A stretch of DNA of 64,000 nucleotides from an uncultured Bacteroidota bacterium (GTDB taxonomy: Bacteria; Bacteroidota; Bacteroidia; Flavobacteriales; Flavobacteriaceae). Shown piece after piece: positions 39,033-48,557 of the stretch. The stretch is taken from contig CACIXU010000001.1 of NCBI GenBank assembly GCA_902590705.1, positions 190,690 to 254,689 on the forward strand, given 5' to 3'. A program made the translations under genes and the position numbers. How positions within the stretch are numbered: the stretch's first letter is position 1; every line of letters begins with the position of its first letter. The notes beneath the pieces were generated by a model. That model searched no databases. It had not been told where the DNA came from and saw only the letters and a program-made list of their open reading frames with translations.

Positions 39033-40040
39033 ATGTACTTGTATCTATTTCTGTTTCTGATTAATAAGTTTAATCTTATTTTTCAAATATTTATTAATCC
39101 GATTGATACTAAAGTGACCCAAACCTATAAAGAAATTTTTTTGGGTGATCCAACTATTTTGATGGAAAATAATAAGTACTATTTATATGGATCTTCAGCC
39201 GGGGGAATCGACAGTACTGCAAATGGTTTTTCAGTATACGAATCTTCAAATCTTAAGGATTGGGAACCAAAGGGGTATGCATTAAAAAAAGGAGATGCAT
39301 ACGGAGAAAGTGGGTTTTGGGCCCCACAGGTTTTCAAAAAAGACAATCTATTTTACATGGTTTATGTGGCGAATGAAAATATTGCTCTAGCTAAATCTAT
39401 TAGTCCTTTAGGACCGTTTAAAAGTAAATTAAAAAATTATTTCCTATCAGATACAAAGCTTATTGATCCATTCATTTTTTATGATAATAACACATGGTAC
39501 CTATTCCATGTAAGGAGGCTTAAAGAAGGAAATGAAATTTATGTGATTGAACTTAATGAAGATCTAAGCGAATTTAAAAGACATACTTTAACAAAATGTT
39601 TTTCAGCTGATGAGCTTTGGGAAAACAGCGATGGTGTTGATTCAAAAAGTGTTCAGGGTCCAAGTGTTTTTAAGTTTAATAATGTTTATTATCTTTTTTA
39701 CTCTGCTAATAATTTTAGAAGCCCAAATTATGCTGTAGGGTTAGCAACCAGTTCTAGTCCATTAGGCCCATGGAAAAAATCTAATAAAAACCCCCTAATT
39801 GATCAAAAAGCCATAGATCAAAATGGACCAGGTCACGGAGATCTTTTTTTTGATCTTAACGACAAAAAACTAAAGTATGTTTTACATACCCACTATTCAA
39901 AAAATAAACTACGGCCTAGAAAAGTTGGAATCCTAGATTTATCAATTAACATTAATTTAAATACCCTAAAAGCTGAGGTTAAATCCTTCAGGTATTTAAA
40001 AAAAGACCCCCCACCACACCAGAACGCAGGTGAGAGGTGA
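39033..40040 (+). CDS. Glycoside hydrolase family 43-like protein with altered general acid
   Basis: A 335-residue five-bladed propeller protein of GH43 type with an N-terminal hydrophobic signal/anchor. The catalytic base Asp is in LGDPTIL near residue 35 and the pKa-modulating Asp in LIDPFIF near 148. The usual general acid Glu (normally in EGP) is replaced by Gln at about residue 208 (VQGPSVF, codon CAG at 39654-39656). It may be inactive, bind sugar only, or use another acid. I start at the ATG at 39033; a TTG lies one codon upstream. Confidence 0.8.
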   Translation: MYLYLFLFLINKFNLIFQIFINPIDTKVTQTYKEIFLGDPTILMENNKYYLYGSSAGGIDSTANGFSVYESSNLKDWEPKGYALKKGDAYGESGFWAPQVFKKDNLFYMVYVANENIALAKSISPLGPFKSKLKNYFLSDTKLIDPFIFYDNNTWYLFHVRRLKEGNEIYVIELNEDLSEFKRHTLTKCFSADELWENSDGVDSKSVQGPSVFKFNNVYYLFYSANNFRSPNYAVGLATSSSPLGPWKKSNKNPLIDQKAIDQNGPGHGDLFFDLNDKKLKYVLHTHYSKNKLRPRKVGILDLSININLNTLKAEVKSFRYLKKDPPPHQNAGER

Positions 40041-40241
40041 AGGGCCAGAATAAACAATTAATAATTAACCTATTCTTTGTTATATACCGCTTTAAAACAT
40101 AAATACCCTACCAAAATGAAAAATAATGGTCTTGCTGAATTGGAAAGAGATTAATTATGTAAGGGTTATAGGTTCGCTTTTGAGAAATATTTTAGCTAGC
40201 CTATAGATAATTTTATAACGACTTAGATGATTTCAATAATC

Positions 40242-41708
40242 TTAGAAGGGAGCTATTTTTAAATATCCAAATACACTGTTGTCTACTGCAACTATAGCAC
40301 CTCCATCAGAGGTTAGGTCAATCGCTTCTCCAGCCCAGTCACCAGCATCCGGATAATATGTTTTATCCCACTGAATGTCGCCATCTGCTGAGAATTTAAT
40401 TAGATAAACATGCCACTGATCTGATTTATCTGAACCTTCACAAGTTTCCGAATATTCATATTCATCACCTGTCCCAGCTACAATTATACATCCTCCGTCA
40501 GGAGTAGCTTTAAGATCCCAAACTTCATCATGAATATACAATGGATTAAATCCTCTAGGATTACCTCTTTTTTTCTCCCATAATTTATTTCCATCAATAT
40601 CTATTTTCATGGTGTATGAATCCCAATTTTGCACACCTGATAGAGTGTGTCCAGATAAATAAATTGAATTGTCGTTACTAATATCCATTGCAAAACAATG
40701 ATCCATATTATCTCCACCATATGTTTTAACCCAAACTTGATCTCCACTTAAGTTGGTCTTCATCAAAGCATAATCTTCCGCTCCAGGGGTCAATCCTGAT
40801 ATAATTAAATTGTCATTAATTCGATAAACTCTGTACCCATGTGACATTTTTGTATCAAGATTTTTTCCAGAAGTTTTATTTCCCTCAGAATCAATAAAAG
40901 TAATATATCCTGTACCCTCAGTATAAAAGGTATTATTTTCATCAACGGCATTAATATATCCAACAGCCACTAACCCATCAGGAGTCTCAACAATATGCTC
41001 AATTGCATCATTTCCACCATTATCATAAGTCTTTAACCACTTTTGATCTCCATTGGACTTTTCTAGTTTTATGACTGTAGAATTTTTATTTAGAGCACCA
41101 GTCACTATATATCCATCACTTACCTCAATTACAGAATTTCCAAGATTATGTCCTGGATCACCAAACTCTTTCTTCCAAATTAAATCACCTTGGGAATTTG
41201 TTTTTGCCACTAATATTTTAGCAGTATTGTTATCTAAAAAACCTGTTTCACCGACTTGAATATATCCATTATCATTTGTTGTAAAAATAAAATGAGCATG
41301 GGCCTCTTCCTGAGATCCTTCTACAGATTTAATCCACTCAAAATCTGGTCCTTTTCCAATAAAATTACTGCATTTAGAAGGTGAAGAAGAACCCCCTTTA
41401 CCTAATCCTTCCTCTTGCTCAGAATTTTCTGATTGATTAGCTTGTGATTCATTATTACTTTCTGAATTTTCTGATTGATTTCCTTGTGTATCATTAGCTC
41501 CTGAATTTTCAGTCTGGTTACCATCGGATTGATTAGTTGCTGTTTCACTTGCATCAGATTGATTATTTTCCTCACTAGATGAAGTTTCATTAGAAGAGGA
41601 GTCTTGTGATGAAAGATTCTCTGATAAAATTGAGGAGTCATCACTTTCAGAGCCTGAGCAGGAAATAACAATTAATAAAACTGTAAATACTGAAAAAAAA
41701 TATTTCAT
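40242..41708 (-). CDS. Lipoprotein with Ser/Asn/Gln-rich linker and beta-propeller
   Basis: A 488-residue predicted lipoprotein (lipobox VISCSGSE). Residues about 20-105 are a low-complexity Ser/Asn/Glu/Gln/Thr linker made of degenerate 13-14 residue units (NQSENSE, NQTENSG), then a beta-propeller-like domain with repeats of the form GDxxWxKxYG (DLIWKKEFG, DQKWLKTYD, DQVWVKTYG, DIQWDKTYY). Such repeats are common in flavobacterial exported proteins. Function is unknown. A TAGTTTTG -7 box lies upstream at 41733-41740. Confidence 0.75.
   Translation of the reverse strand: MKYFFSVFTVLLIVISCSGSESDDSSILSENLSSQDSSSNETSSSEENNQSDASETATNQSDGNQTENSGANDTQGNQSENSESNNESQANQSENSEQEEGLGKGGSSSPSKCSNFIGKGPDFEWIKSVEGSQEEAHAHFIFTTNDNGYIQVGETGFLDNNTAKILVAKTNSQGDLIWKKEFGDPGHNLGNSVIEVSDGYIVTGALNKNSTVIKLEKSNGDQKWLKTYDNGGNDAIEHIVETPDGLVAVGYINAVDENNTFYTEGTGYITFIDSEGNKTSGKNLDTKMSHGYRVYRINDNLIISGLTPGAEDYALMKTNLSGDQVWVKTYGGDNMDHCFAMDISNDNSIYLSGHTLSGVQNWDSYTMKIDIDGNKLWEKKRGNPRGFNPLYIHDEVWDLKATPDGGCIIVAGTGDEYEYSETCEGSDKSDQWHVYLIKFSADGDIQWDKTYYPDAGDWAGEAIDLTSDGGAIVAVDNSVFGYLKIAPF
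41419..41522 (-). repeat. Degenerate tandem repeat in lipoprotein linker
   Basis: Three units sharing the core GAATTTTCTGATTGATT (plus strand) begin near 41421, 41463 and 41502, giving periods of 42 and 39 bp. They encode the NQSENSE-type linker and are multiples of three, so copy-number change would keep the frame. Confidence 0.6.
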
Positions 41709-41732
41709 TTAAATGGATTTTATTTTGAATAA

Positions 41733-41740
41733 CAAAACTA
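41733..41740 (-). promoter_or_regulatory. Putative -7 element for the linker/propeller lipoprotein
   Basis: The minus strand reads TAGTTTTG, matching TAnnTTTG, 25 bp upstream of the ATG. No -33 box at the expected distance. Confidence 0.35.
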
Positions 41741-41780
41741 ATGAAATTGAGAATATCTACATTTTTTCTACCTTAGAAAA

Positions 41781-42458
41781 ATGAGAAATCTAAACACTTA
41801 TGTAATTGTATCAATATTTTTTATTTGTGGTTGCTCAAACTCTAACAAACCGCTTCCAAAAATTTTAATTATTGGAGATTCCATTTCTGGAGGGTATTTC
41901 CCATATGTTAAAGAAAACCTTGCTGGTAAGGCTGAACTATTTCAACCTATTATCTACGATGATAAAGGACATATAAAATCTTGTTGTGGAGGAACCACCC
42001 AAGGAGTAAATGAAATTGACATATACCTTTCAGAAAAAAAATGGGATATTATTCATTTTAATTTTGGATTGCATGATATTAAACATATTGATCCCATTAC
42101 TGGAAAAAACAGTAAAAATTTAAGTCATCCTCATCAAGCTTCACCTGAACAGTATGAGAAAAATCTCATTGAAATAGTTGAAAAATTAAAACGCACTGGT
42201 GCTAAACTTATTTTCGCTACCACCACTCCTTACCCTGATAAATTAGGAAAACAGATGCGATCACCTGGAATGCCAAAAGTATATAATGAAGTCGCACTTA
42301 GAGTAATGAATAATAATGGTATAGAAATAAATGATTTATATGGATTGGTTTTACCAAGGATGGAAGAGTTACAAAGGCCAAATAATGTGCATTTTTTAGA
42401 AAAAGGCAGTGAAGTTTTAGCGGAGCATATCACAAAACTTTTAATACAAAAATTTTAA
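41781..42458 (+). CDS. SGNH/GDSL hydrolase-family lipoprotein
   Basis: A 225-residue lipoprotein (lipobox FICGCSNS) with an SGNH fold: block I IIGDSISGGY, block II-like CCGGTTQG, block III FNFGLHDIK, and the C-terminal NNVHFLEKG. The catalytic His is present, but the Asp of the usual DxxH is Asn here, so it probably works with a Ser-His dyad or belongs to a subfamily using Asn. It likely acts on an acylated sugar outside the cell (inference). It is 40 bp from the EamA permease gene. Confidence 0.82.
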   Translation: MRNLNTYVIVSIFFICGCSNSNKPLPKILIIGDSISGGYFPYVKENLAGKAELFQPIIYDDKGHIKSCCGGTTQGVNEIDIYLSEKKWDIIHFNFGLHDIKHIDPITGKNSKNLSHPHQASPEQYEKNLIEIVEKLKRTGAKLIFATTTPYPDKLGKQMRSPGMPKVYNEVALRVMNNNGIEINDLYGLVLPRMEELQRPNNVHFLEKGSEVLAEHITKLLIQKF

Positions 42459-42499
42459 TTTTACTCGATAAAGATGGTCATCTTTGCCAAAACTTTATT

Positions 42500-43345
42500 T
42501 TGAAAAGCCAAAAGGCCATATTTTATATGGTGCTTAGCACCTTGTTTTTTGCTATTATGAGTACCATAGTCAAATACCTTTCCGACTTTGGATCTTTTCA
42601 GCTGGTATTTTTTCGGTCTTTAGGTACCCTTATTTTCAGTACAAGTTTTCTTATTTACAGTAAAATCCCATTTTGGGGCAATCAAAAAAAACTATTAATT
42701 TTTAGGGGTTTAACCGGGGCTAGTTCCATGATATTATTCTTTATGGCGCTCCATTTTATGACATTAGGCTCTGCAGTTACATTACGTTATACTGCTCCCA
42801 TTTTTGTTGCCCTCTTGTCGGTATTATTTTTAAGCGAAAAAATAAAATTCATTCAGTGGGTTTGTTTTGGTATCTCATTTTTTGGAGTAATTATGGTAAA
42901 AGGATTTGATGCCACAGTTGATTTTTTTGGATTGGGAATTATTCTGTTTTCATCACTTACCTCGGCTATCACCTATATACTTATCTCTAAAATAGGCACC
43001 AAAGATCACTATATGGTCATTATCAATTACTTTATGTTGTCGGCCACTTTAATTGGTGCATTAGGGAGTTTGTTTGAGTGGAAAAATCCTGATGGCGAAG
43101 AATGGTTTTATTTTCTATTATTGGGGATAACAGGTTTAATCGCTCAAATATTAATGACTAAGGCTTTTCAGATTGGTCCAGCATATAATATTGCCCCCTA
43201 CAAGTTTGTTGAGGTAATATTCTCACTATCATTTGGAGTTTTAATCTTTATGGATATTTATACTTTCTATAGCCTATTAGGTATGGGAATGATCATTTTA
43301 GGATTGTTACTCAATGGGGTTTTTAAAAAAAAGAACACTGTTTAA
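42500..43345 (+). CDS. EamA/DMT-family permease
   Basis: A 281-residue inner-membrane protein with ten hydrophobic segments in two similar five-helix halves, typical of the drug/metabolite transporter superfamily. The N terminus (LSTLFFAIMSTIVKYLS) is characteristic. The likely start is TTG at 42500 (reading KSQKAIFYMVLS), with an ATG at 42527 as the alternative that would cut nine residues. Substrate is unknown. It follows the SGNH gene by 41 bp on the same strand. Confidence 0.85.
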   Translation: MKSQKAIFYMVLSTLFFAIMSTIVKYLSDFGSFQLVFFRSLGTLIFSTSFLIYSKIPFWGNQKKLLIFRGLTGASSMILFFMALHFMTLGSAVTLRYTAPIFVALLSVLFLSEKIKFIQWVCFGISFFGVIMVKGFDATVDFFGLGIILFSSLTSAITYILISKIGTKDHYMVIINYFMLSATLIGALGSLFEWKNPDGEEWFYFLLLGITGLIAQILMTKAFQIGPAYNIAPYKFVEVIFSLSFGVLIFMDIYTFYSLLGMGMIILGLLLNGVFKKKNTV

Positions 43346-43449
43346 CAAGCAGATAAATAAGACTAAGGAGTTTTATCTAGCCTTTAACCTAATAGTCTAT
43401 AGTATTACGCTCAATATTTTTTTTTAAATTCACTGAAAAATTAATTATT

Positions 43450-43959
43450 ATGAAAAGATTAAAAATATTATCATTAGCTCTAGTAGTAGGGTTGCTTTTT
43501 TCATGTCAGCCTGCAGTTCAATCTGAACCAGAAGTTGATTTAACGACTTACAATCTGAATCTTGCTACTGCTCAGAAATTTTTCGCCACATTCTCTTCTG
43601 AAGATCTTGAAGTTCAAAAACCACTGTTGTGTCCTGGAGTTACGCACTATGCGCCATTTTTAGGTAGTGAACCTGCCAAAATGGATGCCATGCTTGCAAA
43701 TAGCAAAGGATGGATGGATAATTTCGACGATATTTCTTATGGAGATTCAAAGTGGTTTCCTGGAACTGACGAATCAGGAAAACCAAATGGATCTGTAATG
43801 ACATCTGGAAGTTGGACTGCAACAAGTGTTGCAACAGGAAATGTTGTTAAAGTAAGTGCATTTCATACATTTGTTTTCAATGCTAAAAATCAAATCCACG
43901 AGGTAAGAGATTATTTCGATGCAACAGGAGTTATGGCTGCTGCAATGAAAGTTGATTAA
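43450..43959 (+). CDS. Lipoprotein, NTF2/SnoaL-like fold
   Basis: A 169-residue predicted lipoprotein (signal peptide, lipobox LLFSCQPA). The remainder resembles SnoaL/NTF2-like proteins: an N-terminal helix ending QKFFATFSSEDLE, then strands including SGSWTATSVATGNVVKVSAFHTFVFNAKNQIHEVRDYFDATG. Function is unknown; such domains bind small ligands. A good terminator follows at 43990. Confidence 0.7.
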   Translation: MKRLKILSLALVVGLLFSCQPAVQSEPEVDLTTYNLNLATAQKFFATFSSEDLEVQKPLLCPGVTHYAPFLGSEPAKMDAMLANSKGWMDNFDDISYGDSKWFPGTDESGKPNGSVMTSGSWTATSVATGNVVKVSAFHTFVFNAKNQIHEVRDYFDATGVMAAAMKVD

Positions 43960-43989
43960 TTAAATCACTATCTTTTAAATTCTAATACA

Positions 43990-44021
43990 AAAGCTCTCCG
44001 AAAAAGGAGGGCTTTTTTGTT
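43990..44021 (+). terminator. Rho-independent terminator after the NTF2-like gene
   Basis: AAAGCTCTCC pairs with GGAGGGCTTT (one G-U) around a short A-rich loop and ends in TTTTTTG. It separates this gene from the convergent 1199-residue surface protein. Confidence 0.8.
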
Positions 44022-44030
44022 GGACTAGTT

Positions 44031-47000
44031 CTAATAGTTTATATATAGCCAGCCCCTCTCAATGAAGTTTATTTGAGCTATCTCAACTACATAATAATAC
44101 GATCCCGCAGATAAGTAATCAGATGTCCCCATGAAAGTTCCTGCCCAATCATTTTGATAACCAGTTTTCTCGAAAACAATTTGTCCGTTACGATTATAAA
44201 CATATACTCGGGAGTTAGGATATTTCTCGATATTAATTATTTCCCATTTAGACTCAGGACCATAGACTGTTGGGGTTATTAAAGAGGAAACTTTAACCTG
44301 ATCCTCTGGAAGTGGACACCCAATACACATTGGGAAGTCAGGATCGCAATAATTCCCTACTCCATCGTAATCATCGTCGGCTTGGTCAGGATTTGCAACA
44401 TTTGGACAGTTATCATCAATATCTGGAATGCCGTCATTATCGGTATCTCGGGCTTTTACAATAAATGGTGAAGATATTGATGCTGACTCATAAAAAGTTG
44501 TGCCTTCAATCAATGCCGTTATATTACATGAACCAACTCCAACTATGATAATTGTAGTACCTGATACAATAGCCACTTTAGGGTTATCACTAACATAAGT
44601 TATGTTTCCAGGTCTTGATGTTGTAGGGGGAGTAATTTCAAAGTCATTGTCATATTCAAATTTTTCAGGTACATTGAAATTAGAGAGCTCAGTAGTTCCC
44701 TGAATCACATTAACTATCCTATTTGCAGAGGTAGGATTATAAAATTCATTTCCACTTTGTGAGGCACCTATTATCACTTCACCTAAATCAGTGATTGAAA
44801 GCTTATTGTCAGTTAAATTACTCGAGCCACTATCATTTTTAGAAATATTTACAGTAAGATTTGAATCTGAGGAGGCGTTGATGGTTAATTCTAAATTATC
44901 ACTGTACCTAACCTCTAATGGAGGCTCAGGACTAAAACTTATATTTTGGTTTAATTTAACTATATCAAGATAGGAATTGTGTGTTGCAGGTAGATAATTT
45001 GGATGATCATTTTCAACAGTAAAATAAGTGATTGATACAATCCCTGTTTGACTATTTGTAACTAAGCTATAATTTCCTAGACTTCCTGAAATTGTTGCTG
45101 CAGAGCCTTCAGCTACCTCAATGTATACAGGAGCACCTGATGTCGAGGTTGCAGATATTGGAATTGATGTAAAATCCTTTAAGGGCTTTTCAATCGGTAA
45201 ATCTGATGGTATAATTACCTGAGAAGATTTGCGAACGTTCAAATAAACTGAAACTCTTTTAAAATCATATTTATCTGATTCTTCAAAATCAGCATAAAGG
45301 GCAACCCTTCCGTGGTGATTTAGATCAACTATTCTTCCATCAGCACTTGCAATACTTCTATTTGAAGATCTATATTTGATTACTCCATCAAAGTCAGCAT
45401 TATATGTAGGCTCTATTAATTCAAACTGCCCAATGGTAATTACCTTGGTGAGAATAGAATCATACCAAGAAACATCAAGTGATCCTTTATTGATGGTCAG
45501 TGTAGCAGATGCAGATCCAGCTAGGTATAGATTTGACTCTGAAAGACTGGCAGTTATAATTGAACTACCTCCTTTAATTATTGATACATTATCGTTGTTA
45601 ATGTTTACTAGTGAGGTATCGTCAATTGAATAGGAAAATATAGCTCCATCAAAGGATTGAGCGGAAAGGGTGAAATCTTGATCGCCAAAACTTTTAGTTA
45701 CATCATCAAATACAATTTGAGGAATCCCTTTATTAATCTTTAATGTAGTCTGAGCGGTAATTCCGTTATAATTTTCCGAGGGAGCTATACTGACTGAAAC
45801 TGTAGTTTCGCCAACACCCTCTATTTTTAAATTCGTACCATCCGAGGTAGAGGCTATATTGGTGTCAGAGATAGTGAATGTTCTCACTCCGTTACTACTA
45901 GAGTTAACAGTTGGAGTAAAATCTGCATCTCCATAATTATAAATTATTTCTGGAAAATCAATAGTTGGGGTTCCCTTGTTAATGGTAAGATTTATAATCT
46001 TTGAAATAGGATTATAATAATCATCGGGAATATGAGAAACGGTTATACTTGTGCTACCTGCTTTTAATACATTTAAAATATTTCCAGTTATACTGGCTTT
46101 GGTTCCATCTGCAATTGTGTAAGTAAAATTCGAAGTAGTATTACTATATGATGCGCTTAGAGTATGTTCAAGGTCATCTCCAAAAGTTAATTCAACATGA
46201 TCTGCATCAATATTAATATCTTTTTTATTGATTGTTAATGTCATATTTCCACTACCTGAAATACAACCACCGTCGTCTTGACTTGCAGTCACTGTAGTAA
46301 TTCCAGGTTTTAAAATGGTGATTTCACCGCTAGTTCCATCAATTGTTGCAATACTTGTATCAGCAATTGAGTAGGTTATTGGAATTCCTAATTGATTAGA
46401 TGTAGCTGTTACTGGAGAAATTGGATCTTCAAAAGTTCTAGTTTCATCGTCAAAAGAAATCACTACTGAATTCCCTGAGCATGCTGCTCCCCAGGTGGGG
46501 TTAGTTCCTCCAATATTACCAAAATTTGTTATTGGGCTCGGAGCTGTAACTGAAGCAACGCACCAATTAGAAAGATCCTGATTAATTAGGGTTCTATAAA
46601 ACATCCAACTCATATTTGTCGCACTCGAAGTATCCCAACAACTTAAAGATACACCTCCATTATTGAATTGCTCTGTTCGATCAAACATTTGTGCCATGTT
46701 TGTAGCACTCGAAACATCCCATTCGGATAGATCTTGATTAAAAAGACTATTCCTAAACATTGCCCTAAAGTTGGCTACTTTACCAACATCCCAGTCCCCT
46801 ATATCTTGATTGAAATCATTTGCACCAGCTAAAGAAAAATTATTGGGTCTACCAAACATAAATTCCATGGTTGTAACGTTTGAAACGTTCCAGTTATTTA
46901 ATGGCTGATCAAATTTAGATGCAAAATAAAACATGTAACTCATATCTGTAACAATTGAAACATTCCAATTATTTATTGGTTGATTAAATTTATATGCATT

Positions 47001-47630
47001 TTGAAACATTCCTTTCATTTCGGTAACACTCGAAGTATCCCAACTATTAAGTGGTTGGTTAAATTCAGTGGCACCGGCAAAAAGATAATTCATCTTTGTC
47101 ACCTTACTTGTATTCCAGGTATTGATGTTTTGCTTAAATTCTGATGCTCCATTAAACATTTGAGTCATATCAGTAACCTCTCCTGTGTCCCAAGCACCTA
47201 GTGGTTGGTTAAAATTTCGAGCGATATAAAAGGTTTTTATCATCGATGTTACTTTGCTTGTATCCCATATACCTATTGGTTGATCAAATAAATTTGCTCC
47301 ATTGAACATATTGTCCATATTGGTAACATTTGATGTATCCCAATGAGATATATCTGAGTTGAAAGTATTTTTATTAAAAAATTGATTAGACATATCAGTT
47401 ACACGGGTAGTGACAATATTATAATTCCCAGCATCAACTTGAGCGTCAACTGTCGCATTATCAACAACCATGTAATTTGTTCCCCCTAATAGATAATTTT
47501 GCCCAGTCACAGCTGTTGGTGCAGCAATTATTGTTACACCGTTTCCAGCTAAATATATTTCCTGAGCGAAACCAAGTGTGCTTATTAAAAACAATAGCCC
47601 GATATAAAATATATTTCTAATTTTCATCAT
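44031..47630 (-). CDS. Giant BspA-like surface protein with LRR (DUF285), Ig-like repeats, TSP3 and T9SS type B CTD
   Basis: A 1199-residue exported protein. Signal peptide; residues about 70-370 hold eleven or so DUF285/BspA leucine-rich units (NQPLNNWDTSSVTDMSYMF-like); about 390-1060 are repeated bacterial Ig-like beta domains; about 1070-1100 a TSP3 calcium-binding segment (DTDNDGIPDIDDNCP); from 1118 a type B C-terminal domain for type IX secretion. The usual N-G-D-G-x-N-D entry is replaced by ITPTVYGPESKW. BspA-like LRRs bind matrix or other cells. Its start overlaps the PorP/SprF gene by 14 bp. Confidence 0.9.
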   Translation of the reverse strand: MMKIRNIFYIGLLFLISTLGFAQEIYLAGNGVTIIAAPTAVTGQNYLLGGTNYMVVDNATVDAQVDAGNYNIVTTRVTDMSNQFFNKNTFNSDISHWDTSNVTNMDNMFNGANLFDQPIGIWDTSKVTSMIKTFYIARNFNQPLGAWDTGEVTDMTQMFNGASEFKQNINTWNTSKVTKMNYLFAGATEFNQPLNSWDTSSVTEMKGMFQNAYKFNQPINNWNVSIVTDMSYMFYFASKFDQPLNNWNVSNVTTMEFMFGRPNNFSLAGANDFNQDIGDWDVGKVANFRAMFRNSLFNQDLSEWDVSSATNMAQMFDRTEQFNNGGVSLSCWDTSSATNMSWMFYRTLINQDLSNWCVASVTAPSPITNFGNIGGTNPTWGAACSGNSVVISFDDETRTFEDPISPVTATSNQLGIPITYSIADTSIATIDGTSGEITILKPGITTVTASQDDGGCISGSGNMTLTINKKDINIDADHVELTFGDDLEHTLSASYSNTTSNFTYTIADGTKASITGNILNVLKAGSTSITVSHIPDDYYNPISKIINLTINKGTPTIDFPEIIYNYGDADFTPTVNSSSNGVRTFTISDTNIASTSDGTNLKIEGVGETTVSVSIAPSENYNGITAQTTLKINKGIPQIVFDDVTKSFGDQDFTLSAQSFDGAIFSYSIDDTSLVNINNDNVSIIKGGSSIITASLSESNLYLAGSASATLTINKGSLDVSWYDSILTKVITIGQFELIEPTYNADFDGVIKYRSSNRSIASADGRIVDLNHHGRVALYADFEESDKYDFKRVSVYLNVRKSSQVIIPSDLPIEKPLKDFTSIPISATSTSGAPVYIEVAEGSAATISGSLGNYSLVTNSQTGIVSITYFTVENDHPNYLPATHNSYLDIVKLNQNISFSPEPPLEVRYSDNLELTINASSDSNLTVNISKNDSGSSNLTDNKLSITDLGEVIIGASQSGNEFYNPTSANRIVNVIQGTTELSNFNVPEKFEYDNDFEITPPTTSRPGNITYVSDNPKVAIVSGTTIIIVGVGSCNITALIEGTTFYESASISSPFIVKARDTDNDGIPDIDDNCPNVANPDQADDDYDGVGNYCDPDFPMCIGCPLPEDQVKVSSLITPTVYGPESKWEIINIEKYPNSRVYVYNRNGQIVFEKTGYQNDWAGTFMGTSDYLSAGSYYYVVEIAQINFIERGWLYINY
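46535..47400 (-). repeat. DUF285/BspA leucine-rich tandem repeats inside the giant surface protein
   Basis: About eleven units of 23-24 codons (roughly 72 bp) with the pattern W(D/N)(T/V)SxVTxMxxMFxxAxxFNQPLNN. Protein-level identity is high but DNA units are divergent, so they are old rather than recently amplified. Confidence 0.75.
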
Positions 47631-48543
47631 TTATTGTTTTTTGGTTTGTACTATCAGAATTTGAGATAACCTTTTCTTTCAGATCAATCCTTATCATAAA
47701 CTCATGAGTTGAACTGTCAATTGAAATGTCATCACTTCCCGATGGGAATTCATATCCATAGCCAAGATGAAGACCCTTGTTTGTCTTAATCTTAAAAAAT
47801 CCACCAAGTGTATTGTTATTGGTGAAAATTCCACCAAGACTTAGTCTCTCATTATAGTCAACCTCAACGATTCCATTTAAAAGATCAGGTCCCACTCTAA
47901 AAGACCTGTATGAGATAGTTGGTTTTATATCAATTTTGTCAGATAAGTTTAAGTTATATCCTCCACTTAAATGAAGTTGAGTGAAGTCTCTATTTCTCAT
48001 TGCCCACTCATCATTATATCCTAATTTATTAATAAGACCTGGGATTGCTCCACCGATAAAAAATTTATCTGAAACATATGTAAATCCTACCCCTAAAATG
48101 GGAGAGAAATAATTCTCCAATGAAGCTAAAGATGCATTGGCATAGGTGTATGATCTAGATATTTTATTTGTATTTATATTGTTTAATAGTGCACCTGCTT
48201 TAAGACCTAAGTAAATACTGCTATTATCTCTTACTTGAAGCTCATAACTATAATCAATGGTAGCGAATGTTTTATTCTCTACATATACCCTATCATTTTG
48301 AACGGTGAAACCCAAGGTTGCATTTTTTTTCTGCGGTAGATGCAATATTAAAAAATTTGTAATTGGTGCATCTTCAACTCCCACCCATTGCATCCTAGAG
48401 TTAAGATTAACTGCTGGACCCTCAATGCCTGTATAGGCAGGATTAAATACACTAAAATTATACCTATTAAATATTACACTTGACTCCTGTGAGAGTAAGG
48501 GGTAAGCCAAAGCAATTAATATTATAAAAAATATTCTCCTCAA
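47617..48543 (-). CDS. PorP/SprF-family type IX secretion system outer-membrane protein
   Basis: A 308-residue outer-membrane beta-barrel protein of the PorP/SprF family, with signal peptide and the family opening SSVIFNRYNFSVFNPAYTGIEG. Family members partner with one specific T9SS substrate (SprF with SprB) and are usually encoded beside it. The start is TTG at 48541-48543, the only in-frame choice at the signal peptide. Its stop overlaps the start of the giant substrate, and the lipoprotein gene ends 14 bp upstream, so all three are co-expressed. Confidence 0.9.
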   Translation of the reverse strand: MRRIFFIILIALAYPLLSQESSVIFNRYNFSVFNPAYTGIEGPAVNLNSRMQWVGVEDAPITNFLILHLPQKKNATLGFTVQNDRVYVENKTFATIDYSYELQVRDNSSIYLGLKAGALLNNINTNKISRSYTYANASLASLENYFSPILGVGFTYVSDKFFIGGAIPGLINKLGYNDEWAMRNRDFTQLHLSGGYNLNLSDKIDIKPTISYRSFRVGPDLLNGIVEVDYNERLSLGGIFTNNNTLGGFFKIKTNKGLHLGYGYEFPSGSDDISIDSSTHEFMIRIDLKEKVISNSDSTNQKTINDEN

Positions 48544-48557
48544 GATTCGTCTTTGTG

